Assembly (NCBI GenBank): GCA_032622095.1
Contig: CP136066.1
Coordinates: 57,628,609 to 57,692,608, forward strand
Source of the DNA: Siphonodentalium dalli
Lineage: Eukaryota > Mollusca > Scaphopoda > Gadilida > Siphonodentaliidae
Length of the DNA: 64,000 nt
Direction of reading: 5' to 3'
A program made the position numbers and the translations under genes. Shown here piece by piece: positions 11,788 to 23,339 of the stretch (position 1 is the stretch's first letter; every line of letters begins with the position of its first letter). The notes under the pieces were generated by a model. The model was not told the DNA's origin. It saw nothing but the letters and a program-made list of their open reading frames with translations, and searched no databases.

Positions 11788-13122
11788 ACGGAAGTTGCAA
11801 AACCCGCTCAAATTTGTGCTATTATTTCATAATAAACTGAATAATGTACCAAATTGTGTTTGTTCTCATAATATAAAATTTATATATGAATCTCCATATA
11901 TGGAGGATAATAAAGATATATATAAATGCACACGAAATATCACGGCGATTCCTCCTATATATAGCCCATGAGACAACAGCGCCCACTCAATTAAGTTAAC
12001 GCCCCACACACAGTTGTATTATTGCTCGGTGCTCCTGTTTATGTATATATGCGGCATAACTGGGTCATGGTTCAGGTCCACTATATGTATGCTCTAGCTA
12101 TACAGGTTCTAGCGTACCCTAATTTTCGCACCTGATATTTCTCTGAGCCCAATGTCTTTACCTATATTGATACCACATAAAATTATGTATAACTAATAGC
12201 TACATTTAACATTGGCGGGACATTGAATTATTGTTAATAGCATCGTATACTGTTATTTATTTGTGTGCGGTTTATATTCCATAAACCGGCGTAGACATGA
12301 ATCGTTCTGGTCGAAGAGAAAAAAAAAACAAATATATGAACGCCATTCTTTCGCAGAACGCCAAAAATAAAACCGGCTATAACTGGTAGCTATATTATCT
12401 ATATGTAGTGGACCATGACCATTCAGCCTGAAAACTGCACAAAGCTGGCATGGCTCATTTTTTTACATTAAAATATGCTGAATAGTTTGGGCTATACTTT
12501 CCCCATTTTCAATTAAAACCCCATTTTGCAAGTTTGTCACAGTTAAAACGTTTTACATTAAAACTGCCAGTATTTAGTTCTTGGAAATAAGTAGTGTATG
12601 TTTCCTGACTCATGGACGATGTGAATTTACAACACTGTGAATAATATAGCATCACAAAAGCGTTTTTCTCAGACTAAAACCATTATTGATCATTGTGCTG
12701 CATGCGTATATGTGTTTGCCATAATTTTATGTCTATCCTCTCGGTGTTTGGCTATTCAATATGCCTACCACAAAATATTGACGAGACAGTATGTCAAATA
12801 GCTTTTTTAAACTGAAAAATGCATTATTTGAGTTCGCAGTCATGTTTGTCTTGTCACTGAGATACTATAACACATGTGTCCACGAAAATAACTTACAAAT
12901 CGACATGCTGAGCAAATTTGGGTGTTTGTTTACTTTGACAGTTTGAAAAGGTCGACAAAATCCGAGATATTTTGTCTCCAAACAACGTATTCTACAATGC
13001 CAAATTGTTACCAAGAGGTTCAACTTATAAATCAGACATTACTGCATCTGACGTGATAAAAACATCTGACCTTTTACAGCGTATTTGATCAATTATAATC
13101 TAAAACATACCTTGGTTGAGAA

Positions 13123-13192
13123 ACCCGTCACGCAATATCACTACAGCAATATGCCTACCCACAGCCACCAGCCTATAGGGTTATCGGGCGTG
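13123..13192 (-). repeat. Right TIR of transposon copy 1
   Basis: Reverse complement of the left arm at 8980-9050. It ends in GGGTTATCGGGCGTG. Confidence 0.85.
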
Positions 13193-13261
13193 GTCCGGGC
13201 TGCAGGCCATTATATGTTAACACTGAGGCCTATGGGAAATAATTACTTCACTGTAACCTAT

Positions 13262-14300
13262 AGAGGGCATGTATATTTTCGGCCATAAAACATGGCCGCC
13301 GGCAGCCATCTTGGTATGACTAAATCCTTTGACACAGGCTACAGGTCGTATCTTTGGTCTGATCATCATGAAGTTTGTCATGGATGTTAATATTGAGATG
13401 TAGATGGGAACAAGTCATTTTGGGGTCATTCGGCAATAAAACATGGCCGCTGGCAGCCATCTTGGATTTAACTCTTTGCATGACTAAATCTTTTGGCATG
13501 GGCTACAGGTCGTAACTTTGGTAGGATCATCATGAAATTTGTCTTGGATGTTAATATTGACATGTAGATGGGAACGAGTCATTTTGGGGTCATTCTGCCG
13601 TAAAACATGGCCGCTGGCAGCCATCTTGGATTTAACTCTTTGCATGACTAAATCCTTTGGCACGGGCTACAGGTCTACCTTTGGTCGGATCATTATGAAA
13701 TTTGTCACGGCTCTTGACATTGACATGTAGATGGGAACGAGTCATTTTGCCATCATTCGGTAAAACAAAATGGCCGCCATCGGCCATCTTGGATTTCAAA
13801 ATTCAATCCATTAGCACGGGCTACATGCCGGAGTTTTCGTCTGATAATCATGAATTTTGACGTGGATGTTAATATTGACATACACATGGGAACGAGTCAT
13901 GTTAGGGTCATTCGGCCATAAAACATGGCCGCCAGCAGCCATCTTAGATTTTACTCTTTGCATGACTAAATCCTTTGCCACGGGCTACAGGTCGTACCTT
14001 TGGTCGAATCATTATGGAATTTGTCATGGCTGTTGACATTGACATGTGGATGGGAAACGAGTCATTTTGGGGTCATTCGGCGAAAAAACGAGGCCGCCAG
14101 TGGCCATCGTGAATTTCAAAATTCAATCCATTAGCACATTTCTAAGGATGTTAATATTGACATATAGATGGGAACGAGTCAATTTTGGGTCATACGACCA
14201 TAAAACGTGGCCGCTGGCAGCCATCTTGGATTTTACTCATTGCATGACTAAATCCTTTGGCACGGGCTACAATTCGTAGCTTTGGTCCGATCATTATGAA
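13262..14300 (+). repeat. Tandem array of 'ATGGCCGC' units, about seven copies
   Basis: Units of about 117-165 bp contain ACATGGCCGC(C/T)GGCAGCCA, TGACTAAATCCTTTG, GGGCTACAGGTCGTA and ATTGACATGTAGATGGGAAC. The array begins about 70 bp outside the right TIR of the transposon. The frames inside are shadows of the repeat. Confidence 0.8.
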
Positions 14301-15965
14301 TTGACACTTCACATTCAGAACATTCAAATATTAAAGTGACGTTCCATTTCCATCCATTGGAAATTCTAATTAAATTTCCGCCGATATGTATATACATGTA
14401 CATAATGTACCTACCACTTTATTCATGAAAAAAAATTCTGCATTCATGAAAAAATAATCCATTAAACATTTAAACCTGTACTGGTGGTAGCGTGATTGCA
14501 GACATCGAGGACCTGATGTCCTGGTTGAATTAACTGCGGTATGATGGATCACATCCATCCTCAAGCTACTTATGCCATTTAATGGCATTTTGTTCTGACG
14601 TGCAGGGGTAGATAGGCTTGAGACCCCACCACAGTTCAATTCACACCAGGTTCTCAGCTGTTATTTTCTGATGTTTGGACTGAGCATAACCGGGATAATG
14701 CTGTTACCGGTATATACATGTACACCAAAGCCCCATGCATATATCATTATATAGCAGACTACGCTAAGATCAACCAGTCCCTACCATAATTTTTGTCTGA
14801 AATTTATAAATAATTTGTAACTCAGGGTTGGTAGCTACATGTAGGTGGAGGACAGAAGCATTCAGCAATTTAATGCTGGGTTTGAATAGTTCACAAGATT
14901 GGCAACGTCGGTACTAGTAACGCGGCTATTGGTGACCATATATGATTATCTCAAATTCTCAACCCACGTTCTAACCTGGTATTTTAATGTGATGATACGG
15001 ACATCTCATCGAATGGTATAGCACAGGTACATGTACATGTAGTACGCAACATCCTATAATTATTTCAATATTGAACTTGGAAGATAACATGTGTGGTTGA
15101 TCCATTACGTGTCACGTACGATCATATTATATTAAAAAAACTTGCCAGCAGGGTCCCATCTGGGCTTCAGGGCAGTTAGCACTCGCAGCAGGGGCGGGGT
15201 AGCTTCTGAACTATTTAGCTAGGAGTTAAGTATAAGTCAGTTAATTATGAGCTTTTGGGGGAGAAACCATTATCTGCAAGACATGTTTATACATTTAAAG
15301 TTTTTTTTTCTCGGTTTCACTTCATAATCTTGGAAATGAATGTTTGGGGGAAACTTCCGAGAATTTAGTTCGTGATTTCATTTTCCTTATGTGTTCAAAT
15401 TGTCTGGTGTTTGAACTTATCTTATTGCCACATGATGCTAAAAATGATGGCGGTATGTTAAAAATGCATTATCCGAATTAACGCTCCCAAATTACTATTT
15501 AGTTGGCTTCGGGGGTAAAACATATTTGATTCGAGTCGATGAACCCACCCATGAAAGCTCAGAGTGATCAGATATCGATTTTTGAAGATTGTTATATCAA
15601 TTGTTAGTGGCCCAAAAACACGCCATCAAACGGATATCGATTTTTGAAGTTTGTTATTTCTCGAGATGTGCAATTATATGTAGCCCAGAAACAGATGGTC
15701 TCGGACAAAATTGCGGATAAAGATGGACAATTCTAAAATCAAGTGGTAATACGACCCAAATGGCGTGACACTAAAGGATAATACGGCCATATTTTGTTGA
15801 ACAAAATGTTGATAAATAACAAATATGATACCATAGTTGACAGTGGTTAGCATTATTGTGTTGCAATAAATCGATTATGATAACTAACGCGTATTTTGAA
15901 GAAATGTTGTTGTTGTTGTTGTTTTATCGCGATGATATGTGGACCGTCTGATCGGATTGAGTACC
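14301..15965. other. Non-coding, no gene seen
   Basis: Contains a TACATGTACATGTAGTAC motif near 15027 and a (TTG)n run near 15905. No exon or element boundary was recognised. Confidence 0.45.
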
Positions 15966-15975
15966 TTTAACTTAA

Positions 15976-16089
15976 GATGTGTCCAGTCATACATAAACAG
16001 GCTAAGATGACAGATATGCAGATCTCTGAATTTCAACATGTTTCTTTTTAATAGTATTAAATTAGCATGTTTATGTATGACTGGACACA
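15976..16089. repeat. Inverted repeat (hairpin)
   Basis: TGTGTCCAGTCATACATAAA at about 15976 pairs with its reverse complement ending at about 16089. The arms are about 24 bp with a loop of about 65 bp. Probably a degraded fold-back or MITE relic. Confidence 0.65.
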
Positions 16090-16106
16090 TATTAAAGGTC
16101 CCCATA

Positions 16107-17227
16107 TCATCTAGTACGGGTTCTGTTTGACTTATATTTGGTATAGCTTATTGTTCTGGAAGCTCTCTTTTGTAGAAGTAAAGCCTTGTTAGATGATACT
16201 GAGTGACACCAAATTCTACTTCCTTCCATAGACAAGACGTATACTGTAGGTGACACTCCACAGTTTCTGCAGGGATTGGTGCAGAAATAAGGGGGCATCA
16301 ATTCATTGAAAAATAACTGAAATGTGAACACACAACACATATACAGTGTATATATGTCTGGGTTGAGCACATACTAGGCTTTAAGATTTTGACACAGAAT
16401 TATCATTTTAATGAGGGTAGCAAGAGTTATGCCCCTTGATTGTGTGCCTAAAAAATTAAATTTTGATGCCAAAATAAGCGATTTTCAGGCCCTTGGGACA
16501 CAAAAACAAAACATTTCGGAGCATAGACGCCAATGTTGTCTGGAAGAACACTGTTTCCTCACAATAATATCAAAAAAGTTCAAACTTCTCTGTGATTTCC
16601 AAAAAAATATTGTTCATGCAGATGACAAATTTTAGGTGCTAAAAAGTCACGCTGGTGTCGATCTGGATCGATACTAATTGATACTGGTAGGGTCAAGGTC
16701 ATGTGAAACAATATTTTTCAAAACTCAAAGACATCCTCTAAAAATCCACAAATTCATAACTAACCTTCTTTCATGAAACATGCCACACCCATGGTGTCAG
16801 AAAACACTGGTACTCTATATTAAGAAATTTACCCCTACTGATCATTCGAAACTGTGGAGTGTCACCATAGCGTTCGAAGGACATCACCTATATATATTGG
16901 AAAACGTTTAACAACTTGATCAGACAATTATATAAGACTCTGGCTATGTATTTTGGATCATATCGCCAATGTATGATCTTTGAGGGTAGGTGTTAATCGA
17001 TTTTGAATACGAGAAATTTTAATGACGTTTAATTAGGAATTTTATTTTTATTACTTGGTTTACGGATTTCGTTGGCTCAAAGGTAGGGGAGGTGGGAGGG
17101 AAAAAATAAAAATAAAATCTGTATAATTAGTCAAAAATTAGGGTCGGGAAAAATAAAATATTTGCTGTATAATAATCTCCTCATCTAAAACAAGCACGAG
17201 CAAATATATTTTTGATTTGGATGTTTC
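16107..17227. other. Non-coding, no gene seen
   Basis: The block GT(G)ACACTCCACAGTTTC at about 16250 recurs as its reverse complement near 16850 (GAAACTGTGGAGTGTCAC), so an unclassified inverted-repeat element may span about 16200-16880. No coding support. Confidence 0.4.
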
Positions 17228-17711
17228 TTTAAAGGCCTGCTTAATTATCGAGTCACCGATTATTTTTTATAGTGCATTGATAAACGGTTTTAATAACAAT
17301 CTATGCCATAAAATATGATTAAAATACAATAATTCATCACCATATGAAACGTCTGTGTCTCATAAGATGCCCATAGAGAAATAGAAAACAGCTGAAATCA
17401 TAAAAAGATTTCCCCCGTTTTGACTCCCAGCATGCAACAGAATTCAAACTAAAAATGTATTTTCAATGGAAGGGGAATAACTCTATCTTTAAAATATAGA
17501 GTTATTCCCCTCCATTGGAAATAACAAAACCAGATGAAACTTAAGCACAAAAACACCTCGGTAACTCAACAAAAACAACATCTTCATAGTTTATTACACC
17601 GGATAAGTTGATAATACAATGTTCTGGAGCTTCCTCTTTCAAATGGTATATAATATGGCATATATTTTATATATGTGATCTGGGGGTTCGAAAATTAAGT
17701 GGGCCTTTAAA
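17228..17711. mobile_element. About 480-bp MITE, copy A
   Basis: Terminal inverted repeats: TTTAAAGGCC(C/T)(A/G)CTTAATT on the left and AATTAAGTGGGCCTTTAAA on the right. Homologous copies lie at 32218-32680 (inverted relative to this one) and 22373-22780. A hairpin at about 17463-17517 (GGAAGGGGAATAACTCTAT and its complement) lies in the interior. It has no coding capacity. Confidence 0.75.
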
Positions 17712-17912
17712 ACATGATACGGATAGATGAAAAATATCGCCGATATCAGTGTCCGCCATGCTGGCGTTCAATACCATAAACACCACCTGGAGGCTTCGCT
17801 GTTAATTGGATGTTGTTATATATTTTACGTAAACTTATACTTTTTTTCTATTTTGTTTATTATGTCTGGATTAATTTTCCCATTGGTGGAAATAAAACAA
17901 CCGAAAACTTAA

Positions 17913-18133
17913 ATTAAATTTTTATTGACAAACAGCTGTATACGATCACATCACATCACATGGCATACTGGTGCGAGATTTGAACATCGTACGATCCGAC
18001 AGCACGTCGTTAATCCAACAAGCCACTAGCTGTTGTGAGAACTCAATAATCCACCGGTGGGTTTCGAACTCATCTCGATTTGTTGACAACGAAGACAAGT
18101 CCGACACCATAACCCCTGGACCACGGAGCCCCA
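17913..18133 (-). mobile_element. SINE with two tRNA-like modules
   Basis: Read on the minus strand from 18132, it starts GGGGCTCCGTGGTCCAGGGG. TGGTCCAGGGG fits the pol III A box, and GAGTTCGAAACCC about 50 nt on fits the B box. A second tRNA-like stretch follows, with another B-box-like GTTCAAATC, and then an ATGTGATGTGATGTG run. The two promoter-type modules in tandem point to a tRNA-derived dimeric SINE. No second copy is visible in this window. Confidence 0.6.
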
Positions 18134-18139
18134 CATTAT

Positions 18140-19180
18140 AGTATATTATCATCGGCAAAGGGTAGCAATGTCAGAGAGGTTGCAGCTGACATATCGTTCA
18201 CGCGATAAATGAGAACAATTGTTGGAGCGACTATAGAGCCCTGGACACTCTGCTGAGTATACCTTTAAGATTAGAAATGCTACCATTTAAGTCAGTAAAG
18301 TGTCATGACATTCTATTAAGTACACTGGAAAATATGTAGACTATCTATCCGACAAGGGTAACTATCACACCAAAATATGGCAACAATGATCCCTTCATCT
18401 ACATTGTATGAAATTAAAATGCCTTATTATATGATAGGCCTTTATTATCAAAGGCCGATGCCCAAACCCATATATGACAAAACACGTGGCCATCGCCAAA
18501 GTGTTCGCGCGCAAATCATATCATTTGTGATCATTCGTTCGTCTTCTGATCGCCACTGACTGTCTTACATCCACCATTGTTCGTCATTATAAATAAATAT
18601 TAGCCCAAGAATAATTTCTAGAAGAAAAAGTTTGGAAGCAACATATTCGACTACCATCCCATTCTCCCTTTTTGCACTCGAAATTTCATCAAAACAGATC
18701 CAATTTGGACATAACACGTTTGTATACAAAGCTATCTAACTATAAAGATAAAAAACATACTTACCATACACCACTAAGTCTTGACAGGTTTTTCCCGAAT
18801 AACAACTTTAATCAGCTGAATATAATCAACAAACACGACCAAATTTGGACGACACAACGACATTAACACCCGCAGGTCAGAGATTATCGCAATACGATAG
18901 GGGAATACCGTGTGCGTAACTTAACTATCACGATATTATAACGTATTCAATGTGAACAACTCATCGTCAAATTAATGCATAAGAAATTTTAAACATATCA
19001 TATTCGACTTGTTTTATTTTATGTTCATGAAAAGGAATAAGAAATATGGTGATAAATATACATATAAAACGACACATAGATTCAAATTAGCCATTTTCCC
19101 GTGAAACTTAGGCAATGCGAGCGAGGTACGAAAATTCATGATATCTGAGTACGAACGTCGAAGTATAAATTTTATTGGGA
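18140..19180. other. Non-coding, no gene seen
   Basis: AT-rich sequence without recognised elements. GCGAGCGAGGTACGAAAATT at about 19117 is duplicated at about 19275 inside the LINE remnant. Confidence 0.45.
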
Positions 19181-20310
19181 AAGCTAGAACATTACGGAAT
19201 TCGAGGAGTTTCTAAAGACAAGTTTAGAAGTTATCTAACGGGTAGAAAAACAATATGTTGACTGTCAAGGGCGAGCGAGCGAGCGAGGTACGAAATTTTA
19301 TGATATCTGAGTACTGAGGACATACTTCCGCATTAAAAAGGATAACGTGTGGCGTGCCCCAGGGGTAAGTTCTCGGTCCAACAATTTTTCTCCTCTATGT
19401 AAAAGATATGCCCCAATGTACAAAAATGAATTTGCTTTCATTTGTTGATGATACCACCCTATATTCAACTGGCTACGATAAACAAAAATTTAAACGCAAC
19501 ACCGAATTAAAACACATATTTGAATGGTGTTGTTGTAACAAACTGTCAATCAATACAGATAAAAGTAAATTCATGTTAATCCGCCCTAAAGGCAATGAAG
19601 AACAGTGGAGAAACTTTACACTTAAAATGAATGGCATAGAATTAGTTAGGGTAGGGAATCAAATGCAAGTACATTCCATCAAATTCCTAGGTATTATCAT
19701 GGATGAAAACTTAACGTTTAAAACCCACATATTAATGATACAACGGAAGCTGAACCACACCCTATATATACTGCTTGAACAAAGTTAAAAACATTCTACC
19801 AAAAGAATCACGAAAAATTCTATGCCACTCCTTAGTCCATAGCCATCTTCTTTACTGTCTCCAAGTATGGGGGCATTCGTGTCATGCTAGTGTGCTGTCA
19901 ACCTTACAAAAAAGGGCAATTCGTATTCTATGCAAATCTAAATATAATAGCCACACAGAACCCCGTTTCAAACAAGAGAATATTCTAATGTTCAAAGATT
20001 TCTGCACCATGCACGCAGCGCTCTTTATGTAACTGGACTAAAAGAAATCTCCCAAAATCATTTGAATTTTTTTTCACTTACTCCTTCGGTGTAAATACAA
20101 GACAGGCGAATAAACTAAGAAGCGAAACACCGAGAACATGTTTCTCAGAAAATCTACCAACACATACTTTTCCCAATGTGTGGAATTCGATTAACTCCAA
20201 AATAAAAAATTGTAAGTTTAATTATGTATTCCAAAAATTAGTATCTACTGAACTAATAGGTAAATATTCGGCTACAAAAAAAATCAAATCATGCTATATT
20301 TGTGATAGAT
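19181..20310 (+). pseudogene. Broken LINE reverse transcriptase (jockey/CR1-like)
   Basis: C-terminal half of a non-LTR reverse transcriptase. KLEHYGIRGVSKDKFRSYL starts at 19181. A roughly 80-bp foreign insertion (19256-19335) partly duplicates upstream sequence. TCGVPQG-stop-VLGP follows, with the stop at 19366-19368, then the catalytic box FVDD at 19441-19452. The frame ends at 19788 after a shift near 19775 and resumes in another frame (KVKNILPKESRKIL, LLYCLQVWG, KRAIRILCKSKYNSHTEP) to 20032. Past that stop, LPKSFEFFFTYSF and FPNVWNSINSKIK are the usual LINE C-terminal motifs. Upstream endonuclease sequence is missing. Family placement below 'LINE' is uncertain. Confidence 0.8.
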
Positions 20311-20985
20311 AATCGTCATACCACTTTCCTCAAGCAACTTACAACTTAGCGTTATCACCTGAACATCCGCCCTTCCAGACAGCCCTGTCCCATACACGGC
20401 GGCGTCCGTGAATTTTCAAATCGAAATGTTATATATGGTAAGGCAAATTATGTACTGCATTATGTTGTCATAAAAATCTAACTGATTACCTGGTTTCCAC
20501 CGTCCACACTGTTTAATTCAAAAACTACATTATATAGGGCCGTCGCGACCTCACAATATTATTACGATTTAGTTTTTCTAACTTGTCCATCAAACGCAAA
20601 ATTATATAAGATATCTACTCGTAAGTTCACAATTTATACCATTTTCAATTAAAATATCAATATAGTATATTTAACATTAGCACCAACCAGCAAACCTGAA
20701 ACTACATACGCCATCATATTTTCTAATTGTATTATTAATTGAGGGGCTGCAGGAAGACGGCCAGTATAGGTCATGCTGCTCCTGTACAATACTATTAATT
20801 CATATATCAAAGCTTTGTTATTCATTCTTATTTATTGTTCAAGTAAACATCTACATCTACATCTACAAGTGTTCCATTAAAGTAATAATAATAATCGCCA
20901 ACCGAAAGAGTTATCGATCATCACGCCATCGTGCCAATGTCGTTGTGTCGTCCAAATTTTGGCGTGTTTTGTTGTATTATATTCA
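20311..20985. other. Non-coding, no gene seen
   Basis: AT-rich sequence following the LINE remnant, with an ACATCTACATCTACATCTAC run near 20850. Confidence 0.45.
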
Positions 20986-22340
20986 CAGGGGAGGGTGGTA
21001 ATAACAAATTTGCAGGAAGGTATGCCGTTTTTTTGCATCTGGCATTTTCGGGGACCCACCACCCCCAAACCTGCAAAGAAAATATTTTTTTATTCCTACT
21101 TTTCGACACCCCCAAATTTTACTAATTTTGGTCCAAAACTGCAAGAAATCCTGCAATATATAGTATCGCCTGTTTCAACAACTGACTTCGTATTCCATTT
21201 GAGATGGGTTGAAAGAATCGCTGAAGTATTATGTGGATATGTGTATAGGGACGTATATCTATAGAGGGTTTCCGTTGACGGATGATGTCCATGTGGGATT
21301 TACAACTGCACGCCCCCCCCCCCCCCCCACTTGAACAAACCAATATTTTGACCAAAAGTAGGAAGAAATGCAAATGTTGGTCTAAAACAACAAAATCCAC
21401 ATACATTACTGGTTGGAAATTCAGATTACCACCAGAACAATGTAAAAATGTCAACCCATTGTTGGTGTAATATTGACTTATATTGTGTCAGATATGAAAT
21501 TTCCAACTGGAACACTTTCTCATTATATAGAAGATCTTTATGAATGAGAGCAGCAATGTGGTTACATGTCGTTGGGTGCCTCATCCCACCAACTCTGCGG
21601 TGATACATGTCAACAGTCGGAAATGTCATAATGTTATGAATTGCCAATATGGACTATAGGTTGTTTACCGGACGCATTCCACTTGAACCAGCACGACTAA
21701 TACTGTTCTGATTGAGCTCAATCAACGCCATAAAAACCGCCGCGTTCCCACGGGCTTAATCTTTGCAGCAAGAAAATATCAGGGTACAATTGTACCTGAT
21801 ATTTTCTTGCAGGTATTTTCTTGCAGGTACATGTGGACGCGCCATATATGTGGTGAGAGTAACAGATCATCTGAGTTAATAGACACGCACATAATTATCT
21901 GATTAGCTTGATGCACTGATGACAGTTAGTTTCTAACTATTGATAGTCACATTAATGTTTGAGACAGTTGCTCGATCAGTTTCCACGCACACAATGATCT
22001 AGGCTTAAAGGTCTTCGTTTCATCAGGAGAAATTTATTTATTTCAGTTTTACATTTCTCGAAGCTTCCTTCTTAAGGGTGTCGGGAAGGAGGTTTGTCAC
22101 CACACTGTCCCATACGCAACATGCCGTAGCTTAATGTGTTCTCCACTAAGCCCATATGAGGTTCCGGTATAAAAAAAAATGGCAGTTATAATGTTTTAAA
22201 CTGTTACGAATGTCAAATATGTACACACAAGATCTTTACTAAAAAAAACTGCAAGAGGTTCTAAAAAATATTTTTTGCTTTTCGGGCCAGCCAGCCACCC
22301 CGGCATACCTTCCTGCAAATGTTGTATTCTCCTCCCCCTG
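20986..22340. mobile_element. Candidate 1.35-kb TIR element
   Basis: The ends are inverted: CAGGGGAGG...ATTTGCAGGAAGGTATGCCG at 20986-21027 and its reverse complement at 22301-22340. The interior holds a 46-bp palindrome (about 21768-21813, GCAAGAAAATATCAGGGTAC and its complement) and a C run at about 21312-21328. There is no coding frame of note. No target-site duplication was found, so the boundaries are tentative. Confidence 0.45.
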
Positions 22341-22372
22341 ATTTGGTCATACAGTTTATGAAATTAACCTGT

Positions 22373-22780
22373 GTAATCTCTATATATATACCATTTGAAA
22401 CAGGAAGCTCCAAAACATTGTATTATCAACTTATCCGGTGTAATAAACTGTGAATATGTTGTTTGTGTTGAGGTACTGACGTGTATTTGAGCTTAAGTTT
22501 CATCTGGTTTGTACTGCAAAGTCTATAGTTTTCAATCGAAGGGGAATAACTCTATATCTTAGTTTGAATTCTTTGCATTTAGGAGCGAGACGGGGGAAAT
22601 GTTTCTATGTTTTCAGCTGTTTGCTATTACTTTATGGGCACCTTCTGAGACACATACGCTCCAAATGGTGATAAATTATAGTATTTTAATAATAATTTAT
22701 GTCATAGATTATTATTATTAAAACCGTATATAAAGGCACTATAAAAAATTGGTGAATCGAAAATTAAATGGGCCTTTAAA
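22373..22780. mobile_element. About 480-bp MITE, copy C (left end decayed)
   Basis: Co-linear with 32218-32680: ATACCATTTGAAACAGGAAG, ATCAACTTATCCGGTGTAAT, GGGGAATAACTCTATA, then AATTAAATGGGCCTTTAAA at the right end. The left TIR is not recognisable. Confidence 0.65.
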
Positions 22781-23230
22781 TAAAAAACATTATTTAATAC
22801 ATTCTGTGCATATATGGCAGTGGTCGTCCAGCGTAGCGAGGGGACTGAACTATGTCAGACCAACATGACAGGGGACTAATCTATGTGGAATCACTTAACT
22901 AAATGGTTTCCCACAGACGACAGTGTTAACGTTTCAGCCAAATTGACAGACTTGAAACCTGCAAGCCACTCCAGTGATGTCTACCCAGCTAAATTGACAC
23001 CAGTTGAATAAGAAAATGCAAGAAAAATCATAGGTCATGCGTCTACTTTTAAAAATAAATACACAAGTGTGCGACAGGGCTATCCCACAGCCAAATTGCA
23101 TCTGGACAAACCCAGAAATATAGCAGCTAGTTAAATAATATTCCCACTCACAAAAATCCATTCCCCCCATTAATTCACCAGTTTAAATTATTTAAAGATG
23201 ATGAACAAATCAAATAAATAATATTTCACC
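22781..23230. other. Non-coding region 3' of the repeat-protein gene
   Basis: No coding frame with support. It lies beyond the presumed polyadenylation signal of the minus-strand gene. Confidence 0.4.
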
Positions 23231-23236
23231 TTTAAT
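23231..23236 (-). terminator. Candidate polyadenylation signal (ATTAAA)
   Basis: ATTAAA on the minus strand, about 105 nt after the stop codon of the repeat-protein gene. It is the commonest variant of AATAAA. The assignment is positional. Confidence 0.4.
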
Positions 23237-23339
23237 AACACATCATAACATAACATGACATAACACGTCCCGAATTTTAAACCGGGCGTTCAAACCGTGC
23301 TCTCATTTGTATTGCTATGCATATATACTTATACATGTA

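Larger units (their letters stand above)
8980..13192 (+). mobile_element. 4.2-kb TIR DNA transposon with ZnF-YqaJ gene, copy 1
   Basis: Terminal inverted repeats of about 70 bp, with few mismatches, bound the element: 8980-9050 and 13123-13192, beginning CACGCCCGATAACCCTATAG. A second copy at 36994-41321 is nearly identical and its homology stops at the same terminus, so the unit moved as a transposon. No target-site duplication was seen. The only sizeable gene is the zinc-finger/YqaJ frame at 10110-11787; no DDE transposase frame is visible on either strand. The superfamily was not determined. Confidence 0.8.

Noticed and set aside
17913-18133. Functional tRNA gene
   Set aside because: Only promoter-like boxes match. 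A full cloverleaf with acceptor pairing is not evident, and the second module and tail indicate a SINE.
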